From positions 1,040,829 through 1,104,828 of the forward strand of contig NZ_JAAMPJ010000001.1 in assembly GCF_011067745.1 (NCBI RefSeq): a stretch of DNA of 64,000 nucleotides. Direction: 5' to 3'. The notes under the pieces are model-generated. The model made no database searches and was not told the origin of the DNA. It saw nothing but the letters and a program-made list of their open reading frames with translations. Origin of the DNA: Lentzea alba (GTDB taxonomy: Bacteria > Actinomycetota > Actinomycetes > Mycobacteriales > Pseudonocardiaceae). The position numbers and the translations under genes were made by a program. Below, one piece after another: positions 1-8,449 of the stretch (its first letter is position 1; each line of letters opens with the position of its first letter).

Positions 1-2969
1 AACCCCTGGCGACCGTGACCGCGCTGCCGTTGCTCGGCCAGGTCGCGGTGCTGGGCCTGGGCGGCTGGCTCGCGTTGCACGGGCAGGTCACGCTGGGCAC
101 GTTCCTGGCGTTCACGACGTACGTGGCGAACCTGGTGGGCCCGACCCGGTTGCTGTCGAGCCTGATGGTGTCCGCGCAGCTGGCGCGTGCCGGGGTGGAG
201 CGGGTCTACGAGCTGATCGACTCGCAGCCGGACGTGACGGACGGCCCCGGTGAGGTGCCTTCCGGGCCGCTGGCGATCTCGTTCTCCGGCGTGACGTTCG
301 GGTACGCCCGCAGCGAACCAGTGCTGCAGGACTTCTCGATCTCCGTGGAGCCGGGCGAGACGCTGGCGCTGGTCGGCACCGCCGGTTCCGGCAAGTCGAC
401 GGTTTCCCTGCTGCTGCCCCGGTTCTACGACGTGCACTCCGGTGCCGTGCGGGTCGGCGGGGTGGACGTGCGGACGTTGCGGCTGGGGTCGTTGCGCGGC
501 GCGGTGGGCGTGGTGTTCGAGGAGGCGTTCCTCTTCTCGGACACGGTGTTCTCGAACATCGCGTACGGCATGCCGAACGCGTCGCGGGCCGAGGTCGAGC
601 GCGCCGCGAAGGCCGCCGAGGCGCACGACTTCATCGAGGCGCTGCCACTCGGCTACGACACGGTGGTCGGTGAACGCGGCCTCACTCTGTCCGGCGGGCA
701 ACGCCAACGCGTCGCGCTGGCCCGTGCGTTGCTCTCCGATCCGCGCGTGCTGGTGCTGGACGACGCGACGTCCGCGGTCGACAACGCGACCGAGGCCGCG
801 ATCCACGCGACCCTGGCCACGGTGACGGCGAACCGCACGACGTTGCTGGTGGCCCACCGCCGTTCCACGTTGTCCCTGGCCGACCGGATCGCGGTGCTGG
901 ACGCGGGCCGCGTGATCGACATCGGCACCCACGACGAGCTGACCGCGCGCTGCGCCCTCTACCGCGATCTGCTGGCGGGTCCCGGCGAGGCGATCGAGTC
1001 GACCGCACCGGCGGTCTCCGGCGAGCTGTGGCCGGAGCTGTCGCAGGCCGACCTCGACCAGCGCCTGATCGACGACGCCAAGTCGACGGCGCCCGCCTCC
1101 TCCGGCCGGCACGGAGGTGGCGGCGGCATGTCCGCGCTGGCAGGCGGCCCGCCCACCCCGGAACTGCTGGCCCAGGTGCGGAAGTTGCCGCCCGCCACCG
1201 AGGTCCCGGTGCTGCACGGCGAAGACCCGCGCGCGCCCGATCCCGGCTTCCGCCTGGCCCGCCTCCTGCGCCCGGTCCGCTGGGGCCTCGCCGCCGTGGC
1301 CGCGCTGGTGGTGCTGGACGCGCTGGTCGGCATGGGCCTGCCCGCCCTGGTGCGCCTGGGCGTCGACGGCGGCGTGACGCAGGGCGCCGAGTCCGCGTTG
1401 TGGCAGGCCGTCGTGCTGGGCGTCGGCCTGGTGCTGGTCGGCTGGCTGACGACGGCGGGCAGCACCGTGTTCGCCGCCCGCCTGGGCGAACGCCTGCTCT
1501 ACCTGCTCCGCGTCCGCAGCTACGCCCACCTGCAACGCCTCGGCCTCGACTACTACGAGCGCGAGATGGCCGGCCGCATCATGACGAGGATGACGACAGA
1601 CGTCGACGCCCTCTCCACGTTCCTGCAGACCGGCCTCGTCACCGCCGTGATCAGCCTGATCACCGTCGTCGGCATCACCGCGGCCCTGCTGGTCACCGAC
1701 GCCTCACTGGCCCTGATCGCCCTGGCCGTGGTGCCGTTGCTGCTGGTCGCGACCGTGATCTTCCAGCGCCTCTCCTCCGCCGCGTACGCCGAAGCCCGCG
1801 AACGCGTCAGCGCCGTGAACGCCGACCTCCAGGAGAACGTCTCCGGCCTGCGCGTGTCCCAGGCCTACACCCGCGAACGCCACTCCGCCGAAGCCTTCGC
1901 CGAACGCAGCGACGCCTACCGCCGCACCCGCCTGCGCGCCCAGCGCTACATCGCCACCTACTTCCCGTTCGTGGCAATGCTGTCCGGCGTGGCCCAAGCC
2001 GTCGTCCTGGCCGTAGGCGCCCACCGCGTGGCCGAAGGCTCGCTGACTCCAGGCGTCCTGCTCGCCTTCCTGCTGTACCTGGGCCTGTTCTTCAGCCCGA
2101 TCCAGCAGCTGTCCGGCGTGTTCGACGGCTACCAGCAGGCCCGCGTGGGCCTGCGCCGCATCGGCGACCTGCTGCGCACCCCGACCTCGGTGGAGCCGCC
2201 CGCCTCCCCCGTCCCCGTGCCAGCCCGCCTGCGCGGCGAGGTGCTGCTGCAGAACGTCTCCTTCACCTACGCGGGCGCCGACCAGCCGGCGCTGGACGGC
2301 GTGACCCTGCACGTCTCCCCCGGCGAGACCGTGGCGCTGGTGGGCGAAACGGGCGCGGGCAAGTCGACCCTCGTCAAGCTGATCGCCCGGTTCTACGACG
2401 CCACCGCGGGCGCCGTCCTGGTCGACGGTGTGGACGTCCGCACCTACGACCTGTCCGGCTACCGCCAACGACTGGGCGTGGTCCCGCAGGAGGCCCACCT
2501 GTTCGGCGGCGACTTGGCGGACAACGTCGCCTACGGACGCCCCGACGCCTCGCACGCCGAGATCCAGCACGCCGTAGAGGCCGTAGGAGCGCTGCAGATG
2601 GTGGCTTCCCTCCCCAACGGGTTCCGGCAGGTCGTCGGCGAGCGCGGCAACCACCTGTCCGCCGGCCAACGCCAGCTGGTGGCGCTCGCTCGGGCCGAAC
2701 TGGTCGAGCCGGACGTCCTGCTGCTGGACGAAGCCACCGCGGCGCTGGACCCGGCCACCGAGTCCGCGGTGCTGGCCGCCAGCGATCGGCTGACGGGGGC
2801 TCGGACGACCTTCGTGGTGGCGCACCGGTTGGCCACTGCGGCTCGGGCTGACCGGATCGTGGTGCTGGCCGGGGGGCGGGTTGTCGAGCAGGGGTCGCAT
2901 GAGGAGCTGCTGGCGGCTGATGGTGCTTATGCGCGGTTGTGGCGGCATGGGGTCGCTGAGGCGGCTTGA
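1..2969 (+). CDS. Fused two-half ABC exporter (5' end cut by window)
   Basis: At least 988 residues in frame from the window edge; the first half-transporter's membrane domain is mostly missing. Visible order, numbered from the GTG at 15: end of TMD1, NBD1 (Walker A GTAGSGKST at 121-129, LSGGQ 225-229, Walker B VLVLDD 245-250), linker, TMD2 (about 420-690), NBD2 (GETGAGKST, LSAGQ, VLLLDEAT, VAHRL). NBD1 has Asp for the catalytic Glu after Walker B and FEE in place of the Q-loop glutamine. NBD2 has the catalytic Glu but a variant signature. This is the asymmetric pattern of heterodimeric multidrug/lipid exporters, here on one chain, as in mycobacterial Rv0194-type proteins. Substrate unknown; exporter role is inferred from the architecture. 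Confidence 0.93.
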   Translation, partial: PLATVTALPLLGQVAVLGLGGWLALHGQVTLGTFLAFTTYVANLVGPTRLLSSLMVSAQLARAGVERVYELIDSQPDVTDGPGEVPSGPLAISFSGVTFGYARSEPVLQDFSISVEPGETLALVGTAGSGKSTVSLLLPRFYDVHSGAVRVGGVDVRTLRLGSLRGAVGVVFEEAFLFSDTVFSNIAYGMPNASRAEVERAAKAAEAHDFIEALPLGYDTVVGERGLTLSGGQRQRVALARALLSDPRVLVLDDATSAVDNATEAAIHATLATVTANRTTLLVAHRRSTLSLADRIAVLDAGRVIDIGTHDELTARCALYRDLLAGPGEAIESTAPAVSGELWPELSQADLDQRLIDDAKSTAPASSGRHGGGGGMSALAGGPPTPELLAQVRKLPPATEVPVLHGEDPRAPDPGFRLARLLRPVRWGLAAVAALVVLDALVGMGLPALVRLGVDGGVTQGAESALWQAVVLGVGLVLVGWLTTAGSTVFAARLGERLLYLLRVRSYAHLQRLGLDYYEREMAGRIMTRMTTDVDALSTFLQTGLVTAVISLITVVGITAALLVTDASLALIALAVVPLLLVATVIFQRLSSAAYAEARERVSAVNADLQENVSGLRVSQAYTRERHSAEAFAERSDAYRRTRLRAQRYIATYFPFVAMLSGVAQAVVLAVGAHRVAEGSLTPGVLLAFLLYLGLFFSPIQQLSGVFDGYQQARVGLRRIGDLLRTPTSVEPPASPVPVPARLRGEVLLQNVSFTYAGADQPALDGVTLHVSPGETVALVGETGAGKSTLVKLIARFYDATAGAVLVDGVDVRTYDLSGYRQRLGVVPQEAHLFGGDLADNVAYGRPDASHAEIQHAVEAVGALQMVASLPNGFRQVVGERGNHLSAGQRQLVALARAELVEPDVLLLDEATAALDPATESAVLAASDRLTGARTTFVVAHRLATAARADRIVVLAGGRVVEQGSHEELLAADGAYARLWRHGVAEAA

Positions 2970-2977
2970 GGTTTCAG

Positions 2978-3045
2978 GGGTCGGCTTGCGAGGGCTGGTC
3001 GCGTTCCGGGCGGGTGGGTCGGCTTGCGAGGGCTGGTCGCGTTCC
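2978..3045. repeat. 30-bp direct repeat, two copies
   Basis: An exact 30-bp sequence occurs at 2978-3007 and again at 3016-3045, separated by 8 bp, just after the ABC exporter stop. The core reads TCGGCTTGCGAGGGCTGGTC. Neither copy lies in a convincing gene. It may be a short tandem duplication; no mobile element borders it. Confidence 0.85.
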
Positions 3046-3149
3046 AGCGGAGGGGTCGCCCTGCGGGCGGACAGTCACCTTGCTCGGGTGGTCCCGCGGG
3101 CCTTACCGAGGGCGTGAGAGTTCATCGCCGCTTCGCGACGATTGCGATT

Positions 3150-3274
3150 GAGGCTTGACCTTGAGCCTCTGACGGGACGCATAGACGGCCTCAAAGCCGG
3201 GGATTAAAGCGCCCCGGCCGAGCCCACGAGGGAAGCATCCCGCCCCCTCGTGGCCTCCGCCACGAACCCTCGTG
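3150..3274. other. Hairpin-rich intergenic stretch (rest of the 2970-3335 gap)
   Basis: No credible gene lies in 2970-3335. Besides the direct repeat it holds four inverted repeats: GAGGCT/AGCCTC (3150-3155/3164-3169), GCCGGGG/CCCCGGC (3196-3202/3212-3218), a perfect 9-bp stem CCACGAGGG/CCCTCGTGG (3224-3232/3245-3253), and CACGA/TCGTG (3261-3265/3270-3274). Transcription from the ABC exporter would run through them, so they could serve as termination or processing structures. None is followed by a clear T-tract. Confidence 0.5.
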
Positions 3275-3335
3275 TCCGGCCCCGTCCGTCACGTAGAAAC
3301 CAACTCCCCGGCCACGCCAGGTCCAGGAGTTCCCG

Positions 3336-4160
3336 ATGCCGCCTCGCCCCACCGTTCTCTACGTCTCCGACTTCACCTACCCGGCCAGGGGCAGGCGCTA
3401 CTGCGACGAGGACATCTACCTGACCTCGAAGCTCCGCGACGAGTTCGACCTGGCCGTCTGCAACCCCAGGGACGCCGCGAACCTCATGGGCGGCTTCGAC
3501 ACCGTCGTCGTGCGCAACAGCGGTCCGGTGATCGAGTACCCGCAGGCCTACGCGCGCTTCCGCGAGCGGGCGAAGGCCACTGGTCAGCGCGTCTACAACC
3601 CGCTCACCGGCAAAGGTGACATGGCGGGCAAGCAGTACCTGATCGACCTGACCGGGCTCGGGTACCCCGTCATCCCCACGATCGACGATGTGGCAGACCT
3701 GGACCGGCTTCCCGAGACGGCCGAGTACGTCGTGAAACCCAAAGCCGGGGCCGACTCGCACGGGCTGGAGTTCGTGGCCCGGGACGAGCTCGCGGACAAG
3801 GCTCTCGGCGGGGACGTCCTCATCCAGCCCAAGATCGATTTTCGGTACGAGGTGTCGTTCTACTTCGTGGACCGCGAGTTCCAGTACGCGTTGAACGCGC
3901 CGGACCCCGCTCGGCGCTGGGAACTCGCCTTGTACGAGGCCTCGGCGGAGGATCTGGAATTCGCGCGGAAGTTCATCGACTGGAACGACCTCGGGTGCGG
4001 TGTGCAGCGCGTTGACGGATGCCGCACGCGGGGCGGGGAACTGCTTCTGGTCGAGTTGGAGGACTTGAACCCGTACCTGTCGCTCGACCGGACCACGGAC
4101 CGGATCAGGGAGCGGTTCGTGCAGGCGATGAGCAGCTCGATCCGGCGGGCGCTGGGCTGA
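3336..4160 (+). CDS. ATP-grasp-fold protein of unknown substrate
   Basis: 274 residues; ATG preceded by AGGAG at 3325-3329. The C-terminal two thirds look like an ATP-grasp: VVKPKAGADSHG (132-143) resembles the nucleotide-binding strand and loop, VLIQPKID (161-168) the adenine-contact strand, and LLLVELEDLNPY (235-246) the metal-binding acid/Asn strand. ATP-grasp enzymes ligate a carboxylate to an amine, thiol or similar nucleophile through an acyl-phosphate. No partner biosynthetic gene is adjacent, so the substrate cannot be inferred. The fold assignment is fairly good; the exact function is unknown. Confidence 0.72.
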   Translation: MPPRPTVLYVSDFTYPARGRRYCDEDIYLTSKLRDEFDLAVCNPRDAANLMGGFDTVVVRNSGPVIEYPQAYARFRERAKATGQRVYNPLTGKGDMAGKQYLIDLTGLGYPVIPTIDDVADLDRLPETAEYVVKPKAGADSHGLEFVARDELADKALGGDVLIQPKIDFRYEVSFYFVDREFQYALNAPDPARRWELALYEASAEDLEFARKFIDWNDLGCGVQRVDGCRTRGGELLLVELEDLNPYLSLDRTTDRIRERFVQAMSSSIRRALG

Positions 4161-4190
4161 CAAGATCAATCCGCGAGGTGGTCTTGTTGT
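4160..4190 (+). terminator. Probable terminator after the ATP-grasp gene
   Basis: Overlaps the stop codon: ACAAGATCA (4160-4168) pairs with TGGTCTTGT (4179-4187) with one G-U pair, followed by a short T-rich run. The rest of the gap to 4453 holds the kgd upstream region; I could not place a confident promoter there. Confidence 0.45.
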
Positions 4191-4453
4191 ACTTATCGTG
4201 AACTGATCACTGCGCTCGGTGCGTATGCCCGTCCAACAGCTCAGTGAGCATTGCGCGAAAGGGAGGCGACGTAGTGAGACACACATCAAGAATTGCTCAA
4301 CTGCGGGTGACGACGGGGCCGTCCTGATCGATCCTGTGACAGAGCACTCCTTGCCAGGTGCCTCCAGCGTGTGAAGGCCCGGGCCAGGGGGACTAGCCTG
4401 ACTACCGCATGAGTCAACACCAAGAGCGAGATGGATAGAGGCGAGCGCCAGCC

Positions 4454-7400
4454 GTGTCCAGCAGCAGTCCTGCGTCACAATTCGGGCCGAACGAGTGGCT
4501 CGTCGAGGAGATGTACGAGCAGTTCCTCGCGGACCCGTCATCCGTAGACCCGGCATGGCATGACTTCTTTGCCGACTACAAGCGTGCGGGCGGCAACGGC
4601 AGTACCGCCGCCACGGCCAGCGCGGGTGGTGCCACGGCCACCACGACCGCGACCGTGACGCCGCCGGCCGCCGACAACGGCAAGGCCGCGCCCGCCGCAC
4701 CCAAGCCGGCCGCGCAGCCCAAGCCCGCGGCCACGCTGCCGCAGACCGGCAAGCCCGCGCCCCAGCAGGCCGCGAAGGCCGCCCCGGTCACGCCGAGCGC
4801 GCAGCCCGAGCAGAAGCAGTTGCGCGGTGCCGCCGCCGCGATCGCGAAGAACATGGAGCTGTCGCTCACCGTTCCGACCGCGACCAGCGTGCGCGCCGTG
4901 CCCGCCAAGCTGCTGGCCGACAACCGCATCGTCATCAACAACCACCTGAAGCGGACGCGCGGCGGGAAGGTCTCCTTCACGCACGTCATCGGCTACGCGG
5001 TGGTCCGGGCGCTGCAGGCCTACCCGAACATGAACCGGCACTACGCCGAGGACAACGGCAAGCCGTTCGTCGTCACGCCGGAGCACGTGAACTTCGGCCT
5101 GGCGATCGACCTGCCCGGCAAGGACGGGCAGCGCACGCTGGTCGTCGCGTCGGTCAAGGGCTGCGAGAACATGACGTTCACGCAGTTCTGGCAGGCCTAC
5201 GAGGACCTGATCCGCAAGGCGCGCTCCGGCTCGCTGACCGCGGACGACTTCTCCGGCACCACGATCTCGCTGACCAACCCCGGCACGATCGGCACGAACC
5301 ACTCGGTGCCGCGGCTGCAGGCCGGTCAGGGCGCGATCATCGGTGTCGGCGCGATGGAGTACCCCGCGCACTTCCAGGGCACCAGCGAGCAGGCCCTGAC
5401 CGACATGGGTGTCAGCAAGATCATCACGCTGACCTCCACGTACGACCACCGCATCATCCAGGGTGCGGAGTCGGGCGAGTTCCTCAAGCGCATCCACCAG
5501 CTGCTGCTGGGCGAGGACGGCTTCTACGACGACATCTTCGCGTCGCTGCGGCTGCCCTACGAGCCGATCCGCTGGGTCGCCGACATCCCCGAGGGCGCGG
5601 TCGACAAGACGGCCCGCGTCATCGAGCTGATCGACGCGTTCCGCACCCGCGGCCACCTGATGGCCGACACGGACCCGCTGAACTACCGCCAGCGCTCCCA
5701 CGCCGACCTGGACGTGCTCAGCCACGGCCTGACGCTGTGGGATCTCGACCGCGAGTTCCCGGTCGGCGGGTTCGCCGGCCAGGAGCGGATGAAGCTGCGC
5801 GACATCCTGGGCGTGCTGCGCAACTCGTACTGCCGCACCGTCGGCGTCGAGTACATGCACATCCTGGAGCCGGAGGAGCGCCGGTGGATCCAGGACCGCG
5901 TCGAGGTTCCGCACGAGAAGCCGCCGGCCACCGTGCAGAAGTACATCCTCAGCAAGCTGAACGCGGCTGAGGCGTTCGAGACGTTCCTGCAGACGAAGTA
6001 CGTCGGCCAGAAGCGCTTCTCGCTGGAGGGCGGCGAGACCGTCATCCCGCTGCTCGACGCGGTGCTCGACAAGGCCGCCGAGCACGAGCTCGACGAGGTC
6101 GTCATCGGCATGCCGCACCGCGGCCGGCTGAACGTGCTCGCGAACATCGTCGGCAAGCCGATCTCGCAGATCTTCCGCGAGTTCGAGGGCAACCTCGACC
6201 CCGGTCAGGCGCATGGCTCCGGCGACGTGAAGTACCACCTCGGTGCCGAGGGCAAGTACTTCCGGATGTTCGGCGACGGCGAGACCAAGGTGTCGCTGAC
6301 CGCGAACCCGTCGCACCTCGAGGCCGTCGACCCGGTGCTCGAGGGCATCGTGCGCGCCAAGCAGGACCTGATCGACCGTGGCGGCGACTTCTTCCCCGTC
6401 CTGCCGGTCGCCCTGCACGGTGACGCGGCGTTCGCAGGTCAGGGTGTCGTCGCCGAGACGCTGAACCTGGCGCTCGTGCGCGGCTACCGCACCGGTGGCA
6501 CGGTCCACATCGTCGTCAACAACCAGGTCGGCTTCACCACCGCGCCGGAGCACTCGCGGTCCTCGAAGTACTCGACCGACGTCGCGAAGATGATCGGCTC
6601 GCCGGTCTTCCACGTGAACGGCGACGACCCCGAGGCCTGCTACTGGGTCGCGAAGCTGGCCGTCGACTACCGCCAGGCGTTCCACAAGGACGTCGTGATC
6701 GACATGGTCTGCTACCGCCGCCGCGGCCACAACGAGGGCGACGACCCCTCGATGACGCAGCCGGCGATGTACGACGTGATCGACCAGAAGCGCTCGGTCC
6801 GCAAGACCTACACCGAGTCCCTGATCGGCCGCGGCGACATCACCGTCGAAGAGGCCGAGAAGGCGCTGCAGGACTTCTCCAGCCAGCTGGAGCACGTGTT
6901 CAACGAGGTCCGCGAGCTCGAGAAGCACCCGGTGACGGTCAGCCCGTCGGTGGAGGCCGAGCAGCAGATCCCGGCGAAGCTGCCCACCGGCATCTCGCGC
7001 GAGGTGCTGGAGCACATCGCCGACGCGCACGTGAACCTGCCCGACGGCTTCACGCCGCACGCCCGCGTCAAGCCGGTGCTGGAGCGCCGCGCGAAGATGG
7101 CGCGCGAGGGCGGCATCGACTGGGCGTTCGCGGAGCTGCTCGCGCTCGGCTCGCTGTCGATGGAGGGCCGCAAGGTCCGCCTGGCCGGTCAGGACTCGCG
7201 CCGCGGCACGTTCGTGCAGCGCCACGCGACCCTGGTCGACCGCAAGACCGGCGACGAGTACACGCCGCTGCAGAACCTGTCGGACGACCAGGGCAAGTTC
7301 ATGGTCTACGACTCGGTGCTGTCGGAGTTCGCGGCGGTCGGCTTCGAGTACGGCTACTCGGTCGCGAACCCGCAGGCGATGGTGCTGTGGGAGGCGCAGT

Positions 7401-8143
7401 TCGGCGACTTCGTCAACGGCGCGCAGCCGATCATCGACGAGTTCATCTCGTCCGGTGAGGCCAAGTGGGGTCAGCGTTCCGACGTCGTGATCCTGCTGCC
7501 GCACGGCCACGAGGGCCAGGGTCCCGACCACACGTCGGGCCGCATCGAGCGCTGGCTGCAGCTGTGCGCCGAGGGCTCCATGACCGTCGCGGTGCCGTCG
7601 ACCCCGGCGAACTACTTCCACCTGCTGCGCCGCCACGCCCTCGACGGCGTCGACCGCCCGCTCGTGGTGTTCACGCCGAAGTCGATGCTGCGCCTCAAGG
7701 CAGCCGTCAGCGGCACCGAGGAGTTCATCAGCGACCGCTTCCACTCGGTGATGGACGACCCGACGATCAAGGACCCGAACGCGGTCACGAAGGTCCTGCT
7801 GTGCAGCGGCAAGATCTCCTACGAGCTGCACGCCGAGCGCGAGAAGCGCGGCGGCGGCGACGTGGCGATCGTGCGCGTCGAGCAGCTCTACCCGGTCCCG
7901 GCCCGCAAGCTGACCGAGACCCTGGAGCGCTACCCGAACGCGAAGGACGTCCGCTGGGTGCAGGAGGAGCCGGCGAACCAGGGCGCCTGGCCGTTCTACG
8001 GTCTGGCCCTGCCGGAACTGCTGCCCGAGCACCTGGGCACCGTCCGCCGCGTGTCGCGCCGCCCCATGGCCGCCCCGTCGGCCGGTTCGAGCAAGGTGCA
8101 CGAGGTCGAGCAGCGCGAGATCATCACCCGCGCGTTCGAGTAA
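4454..8143 (+). CDS. kgd: Multifunctional 2-oxoglutarate decarboxylase/dehydrogenase E1-E2 (Kgd/OdhA type)
   Basis: 1229 residues from a GTG start, the usual size for the actinobacterial enzyme that fuses an E2-like succinyltransferase domain to the ThDP-dependent E1 of 2-oxoglutarate dehydrogenase. Order: N-terminal E1 segment ([19 protein letters not shown]), Ala/Pro/Thr-rich linker (about 50-120), E2-type acyltransferase (about 125-365, with [15 protein letters not shown] near 330), then E1 ([11 protein letters not shown] near 550, ThDP/Mg motif HVNGDDPEA near 720, and the C-terminal transketolase domain). No lipoyl domain is present, as in Mycobacterium and Corynebacterium, where lipoate comes from the pyruvate dehydrogenase E2. 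Central TCA-cycle enzyme, cytosolic. Confidence 0.97.
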   Translation: MSSSSPASQFGPNEWLVEEMYEQFLADPSSVDPAWHDFFADYKRAGGNGSTAATASAGGATATTTATVTPPAADNGKAAPAAPKPAAQPKPAATLPQTGKPAPQQAAKAAPVTPSAQPEQKQLRGAAAAIAKNMELSLTVPTATSVRAVPAKLLADNRIVINNHLKRTRGGKVSFTHVIGYAVVRALQAYPNMNRHYAEDNGKPFVVTPEHVNFGLAIDLPGKDGQRTLVVASVKGCENMTFTQFWQAYEDLIRKARSGSLTADDFSGTTISLTNPGTIGTNHSVPRLQAGQGAIIGVGAMEYPAHFQGTSEQALTDMGVSKIITLTSTYDHRIIQGAESGEFLKRIHQLLLGEDGFYDDIFASLRLPYEPIRWVADIPEGAVDKTARVIELIDAFRTRGHLMADTDPLNYRQRSHADLDVLSHGLTLWDLDREFPVGGFAGQERMKLRDILGVLRNSYCRTVGVEYMHILEPEERRWIQDRVEVPHEKPPATVQKYILSKLNAAEAFETFLQTKYVGQKRFSLEGGETVIPLLDAVLDKAAEHELDEVVIGMPHRGRLNVLANIVGKPISQIFREFEGNLDPGQAHGSGDVKYHLGAEGKYFRMFGDGETKVSLTANPSHLEAVDPVLEGIVRAKQDLIDRGGDFFPVLPVALHGDAAFAGQGVVAETLNLALVRGYRTGGTVHIVVNNQVGFTTAPEHSRSSKYSTDVAKMIGSPVFHVNGDDPEACYWVAKLAVDYRQAFHKDVVIDMVCYRRRGHNEGDDPSMTQPAMYDVIDQKRSVRKTYTESLIGRGDITVEEAEKALQDFSSQLEHVFNEVRELEKHPVTVSPSVEAEQQIPAKLPTGISREVLEHIADAHVNLPDGFTPHARVKPVLERRAKMAREGGIDWAFAELLALGSLSMEGRKVRLAGQDSRRGTFVQRHATLVDRKTGDEYTPLQNLSDDQGKFMVYDSVLSEFAAVGFEYGYSVANPQAMVLWEAQFGDFVNGAQPIIDEFISSGEAKWGQRSDVVILLPHGHEGQGPDHTSGRIERWLQLCAEGSMTVAVPSTPANYFHLLRRHALDGVDRPLVVFTPKSMLRLKAAVSGTEEFISDRFHSVMDDPTIKDPNAVTKVLLCSGKISYELHAEREKRGGGDVAIVRVEQLYPVPARKLTETLERYPNAKDVRWVQEEPANQGAWPFYGLALPELLPEHLGTVRRVSRRPMAAPSAGSSKVHEVEQREIITRAFE

Positions 8144-8160
8144 ACCTCGACCGACCGACC

Positions 8161-8200
8161 GAGCCGCCGGATCCGACCTGGGTCCGGCGGCTCGTTTCTT
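8161..8200 (+). terminator. Rho-independent terminator after kgd
   Basis: GAGCCGCCGGA (8161-8171) pairs perfectly with TCCGGCGGCTC (8183-8193), followed by GTTTCTT. It lies between kgd and the small downstream gene and may attenuate rather than fully separate their transcription. Confidence 0.75.
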
Positions 8201-8223
8201 GAGACGACACAGGAGTTTCAGCC

Positions 8224-8400
8224 ATGTACTTCACCGATCGCGGTATCGAGGAGCTCGAGAAGCGGCGCGGCGAGGAGGAGATCAGCTTCGCGCTGCTCGC
8301 CGACAAGCTGCGCGCTTTCGTCGACGCCAACCCCGACTTCGAGACGGCCATCGAGCGCTTTGCCACCTACCTGGCGCGCGACGACGACTTCGAGGACTAG
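8224..8400 (+). CDS. Small conserved DUF6104-like protein
   Basis: 58 residues beginning MYFTDRGIEELEKRRG and ending in an acidic tail, RDDDFED. AGGAG lies 10 bp before the ATG. A protein of this length and start is commonly found immediately downstream of kgd in actinobacteria, annotated DUF6104; that is from memory. It is acidic, probably helical, and has no signal or membrane segment. Function unknown; the fixed position suggests a link to Kgd, which is inference. Confidence 0.8.
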   Translation: MYFTDRGIEELEKRRGEEEISFALLADKLRAFVDANPDFETAIERFATYLARDDDFED

Positions 8401-8449
8401 TCACCAGGAATAGCGTCACATCCTGTGCATCTGGTGCGACTACAGGTGC

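Noticed and set aside
4197-4215. GTGAACTGATCAC upstream of kgd as a CRP site
   Set aside because: The half-sites are 5 bp apart, not 6, and the position does not fit an identifiable promoter.
4538-8101. Very long minus-strand open frame (1187 codons) opposite kgd
   Set aside because: Shadow of the high-GC kgd coding frame; low-complexity Arg/Val/Leu sequence with no domain, fully antisense to an unambiguous gene.
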